Source of the DNA: Paguma larvata
Taxonomy: Eukaryota; Chordata; Mammalia; Carnivora; Viverridae
Assembly (NCBI GenBank): GCA_030068075.1
Contig: CM057826.1
Span: 112,802,746 to 112,866,745, forward strand
DNA: 64,000 bases
Reading direction: 5' to 3'
Below are positions 61,490 to 64,000 of the stretch, one piece after another. The position numbers and the translations under genes are program-made. How positions within the stretch are numbered: the first letter of the stretch is position 1; every line of letters starts with the position of its first letter. Below the pieces are notes generated by a model. It made no database searches and was not told the DNA's origin. It worked only from the letters and a program-made list of their open reading frames with translations.

Positions 61490-63190
61490 CTTGCTGTGTA
61501 ACTCGAATGAATGACTTAACCTCTTAGAATTTCCATTTGTCATTAGGGAAGCAGGGTTAATTATTCGACCTTCATAGGCTTATTGTGAAGAAGAAATGAA
61601 ATTGTTAGCTCCAGTCTTCTGGTTCCTGCTCCAAAGATGTTGAAAATTAATGCTTCTGTCATTAACTAATTGTTTGACCTCAGTCTTCTTCCAAGCGTTT
61701 TAATTGTGTTACCTTGAACTAGTTGCCCTTAGCTGCTCAGTTGCTCGACTGTGAAATGAATGTCTGGTGGACACACACGCATGGTAGTCACAACCCTAAA
61801 AGAGAGTGGACTTTTCAAAACCCAGTAATTCTGAGATCAAGGAAGACAGCAAATACAACTGTCATTCAAAAGAATAAATAAAAGTCACAAATATGACCTG
61901 TGAACATCAGTGTTATTAATACTCTGCTGACTATATGTTGGAGACTCGTATTTCCTTCTTGGTTTTGTGTATCTTTTCAAGATTTTTTCCATTACTTGAA
62001 CACCTTGAAAGAACTTCTGTCCTTAGTTCCAGAGGGTTTACTTCCTAAGTCTCAATTTACCTCTGTTGATAATACTTTGGAGTGCTCAAATAGATTGATT
62101 TACGTGGTATTTATTCATGAGACTCTGAGGGTCCGTTAAATAATAACAACTGTCTTCTTCCTCCATATCTCCTCCCCATCAGCTCACCTCGTCCTGCTGT
62201 TTCTAGAGTTTTAGTCCTAAGCAATGAAGTCTTTGCATTGAGACCATCTTGGTGAAAATGAGTATTCTATGAGGGATAACAGTCTTTGGTTCTTCCCTTG
62301 CTTTTAAATCAATGTCATTACCTTGACTGTGAGACTTAAGAATCTAAAATCCCTCAATGGCTCATTTGAATTCAGCAGGGTTGTAATAGACTGTCAGTGG
62401 TAAAGCTTTTGGGAATCCCTGAGAGCAGCCAGCTGCCACTGTGGGGCGTTGCCTTTTGTAAACAAAGTGAAACCTAGGAACTTAAACTCTTAGCAGAAAT
62501 GGCAGAAAGTGGTTTCTTGGGCTTGAGACGTGTCACTGTCGTTACAGTGATTGGAAGTCGTGTCTCCATACAGTGTGCAGCATTTAACACAGGGGCCAAC
62601 AATCAGGAAATCCAGGTGGTGGCCCTGCCTTGGCCGCACCCTAATGGCCATATTGTTTGGACTGGTTGCTCTGAGCTTCACTGTCATTTTTTTGTAAATC
62701 AGGGATTGGACTAAGAGGGTCAGTTTCACACAGTTTGATGGTTTTGTTTGTTTGTTTTTGAGCCCTCACACGTTTCCCCCAATGTGTAGATACCACCATT
62801 TAAATTTTTTTCCCAACAAATAGCCTTTAAGCCTGCATAAAAATTCAGGAGTTTAAGCTAAGTGGGTATCCAGGAACATCCAAACTAATTCATAGTGGAT
62901 GGTCAAGGTTTGGGGGAGGGCAATAAAATATTTAAAAATAATAAATAGGCTCTTATAAAATACTAGTTAGTAAGAGGGGAGGGTAAGCATGTGGTAGGGA
63001 TGTCACAGTTTCGTTTTATAGTCCTATTCAGGTAAACTAAATAAACTGCACATTACAAGGATTTTTAGGTATTGTAGGGGGTCTGCAAGGTTTTGGTGCC
63101 CAGTAATATGTTGGCTTATTTTTAATCCATGCTTTCTGAAAGCACAGACTGTTCTAGAAGCTTTGGAGAAAACCAGATACAATATTAATA
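61490..63190. other. Intronic DNA, no gene seen
   Basis: Short MIR-like bits may lie at 61500-61600. No exon matching the missing PRELID2 tail was found. Confidence 0.4.
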
Positions 63191-63194
63191 GTAT

Positions 63195-63264
63195 CAATAA
63201 TCAACTGATTGTTTACCATGATCCAAGCACTGCACTGTTCTATAAGCAGTGGTTTCTCCCAAGG

Positions 63265-63302
<38 letters not shown>

Positions 63303-63445
63303 TTACTCCCATGTCTCCGTTTTACAGATGGGGAAGTGGAGGCACAGAGGTGACTTTACTTGCACAGGGTCATCAGCCAGCAGGTGGCAGAGCTGGAATT
63401 CCAGGTGGTCTGACCTCAGAGCCCATCCTCTTAACTGCTGTACTC
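63195..63445 (-). repeat. MIR, antisense, with an internal (GA)n tract
   Basis: 'gatccaagcactgcactgtt', 'cgttttacagatggggaagt' and 'cacagggtcatcagccagca' are in reverse MIR order. A (GA)n run lies inside at 63270-63299. Confidence 0.8.
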
Positions 63446-63449
63446 TTTG

Positions 63450-64000
63450 TCTTCCTGAGCCGGAGGGCAGAATCCTTTCCCACAAAGAGCCTGGGTGAGG
63501 AGAAAAGACAAATGCGTGGCTGTTCTCCATCCATGTGGGATATAACCTTGAAGTCAGATGACCTTGAAGTCAACACTTGTCAGAACGTAGAGAACATGTA
63601 GTCTCCATAAGCTTAACGTGATGTTTGCTTTCCCAGTGCTGCTTTATTCTCACGCCCGACCTGGAATCTTTGGAGATTTGGGAGCCATTCTCTCCCCACT
63701 GTTCGGGATAGAATTTCCAACCAGTCTATTTCTTTTCCTGAGCTCACTCTCACACTCTGTTGTGCTAAATTCAAAAGCAAAGACAATGAGAAAATAGGTA
63801 TTTGTGGCCATCATAAATCTTCACATACCTTGTATAAACCTAAGGCAGGCACAGAATTGAAAACTGAAACAGCTCTGGTGCAGTGGCATTGAAAGACTGC
63901 AAACATTGGGGCTGTGTCTGCAGATTGTGTGGGTTAAATGCGTTTGAGGCACAGATCTTTGGTGGATCCAATCTGTTGTGGGATGGGACTTGAATTCAGC
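63450..64000. other. Intronic DNA to window end, no feature recognised
   Basis: No exon or mobile element recognised. Confidence 0.4.

Overview
The window is mammalian nuclear DNA and almost certainly comes from a cat-family carnivore. It holds about 21 copies of the carnivore tRNA-Lys-derived SINE, most in the form usual in felids, with a head ending in 'gcctgggtggctcag', a CT-rich body and a tail like 'aataaacatta'. It also holds carnivore L1 3' ends, old MIR, L2, MaLR and Tigger copies, long TG and GA microsatellites, and one CpG island. Nothing bacterial, plasmid or phage-like is present.

One protein-coding gene is supported: PRELID2 (PRELI domain containing 2) on the + strand. Its first exon lies in the CpG island (ATG at 17480). 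Four more coding exons follow at 31172-31229, 33598-33671, 35194-35354 and 51182-51287. All junctions are GT-AG, the phases match, and the joined frame gives 158 codons. The last short coding exon was not found and should lie beyond 64000. The product belongs to the PRELI/MSF1 family of mitochondrial intermembrane-space lipid-transfer proteins.

Layout: 1-17030 is upstream intergenic DNA holding SINEs, a nested pair of MaLR LTRs (8195-9310), an ERVL-like LTR with a tRNA-Leu-type primer binding site (11100-11818) and an L1 fragment hit by a SINE. 17030-17800 is the CpG-island promoter and exon 1. 17555-31171 is intron 1 (13.6 kb). 31230-35193 holds the compact introns 2 and 3. 35355-51181 is intron 4 (15.8 kb), with L1 blocks, a 30-bp minisatellite and a 290-bp duplicated segment. 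51288-64000 is the start of intron 5.

The most useful second-look items are the simple repeats beside splice sites (TG tracts after the exon 2 and exon 4 donors, and a GTTTTT array as the exon 5 polypyrimidine tract), a possible unannotated exon at 22229-22298, the minisatellite, the intron 4 duplication and the nested LTRs. I found no convincing new biological system. Repeat family names come from recognition by eye, and boundaries without a stated target-site duplication are approximate.
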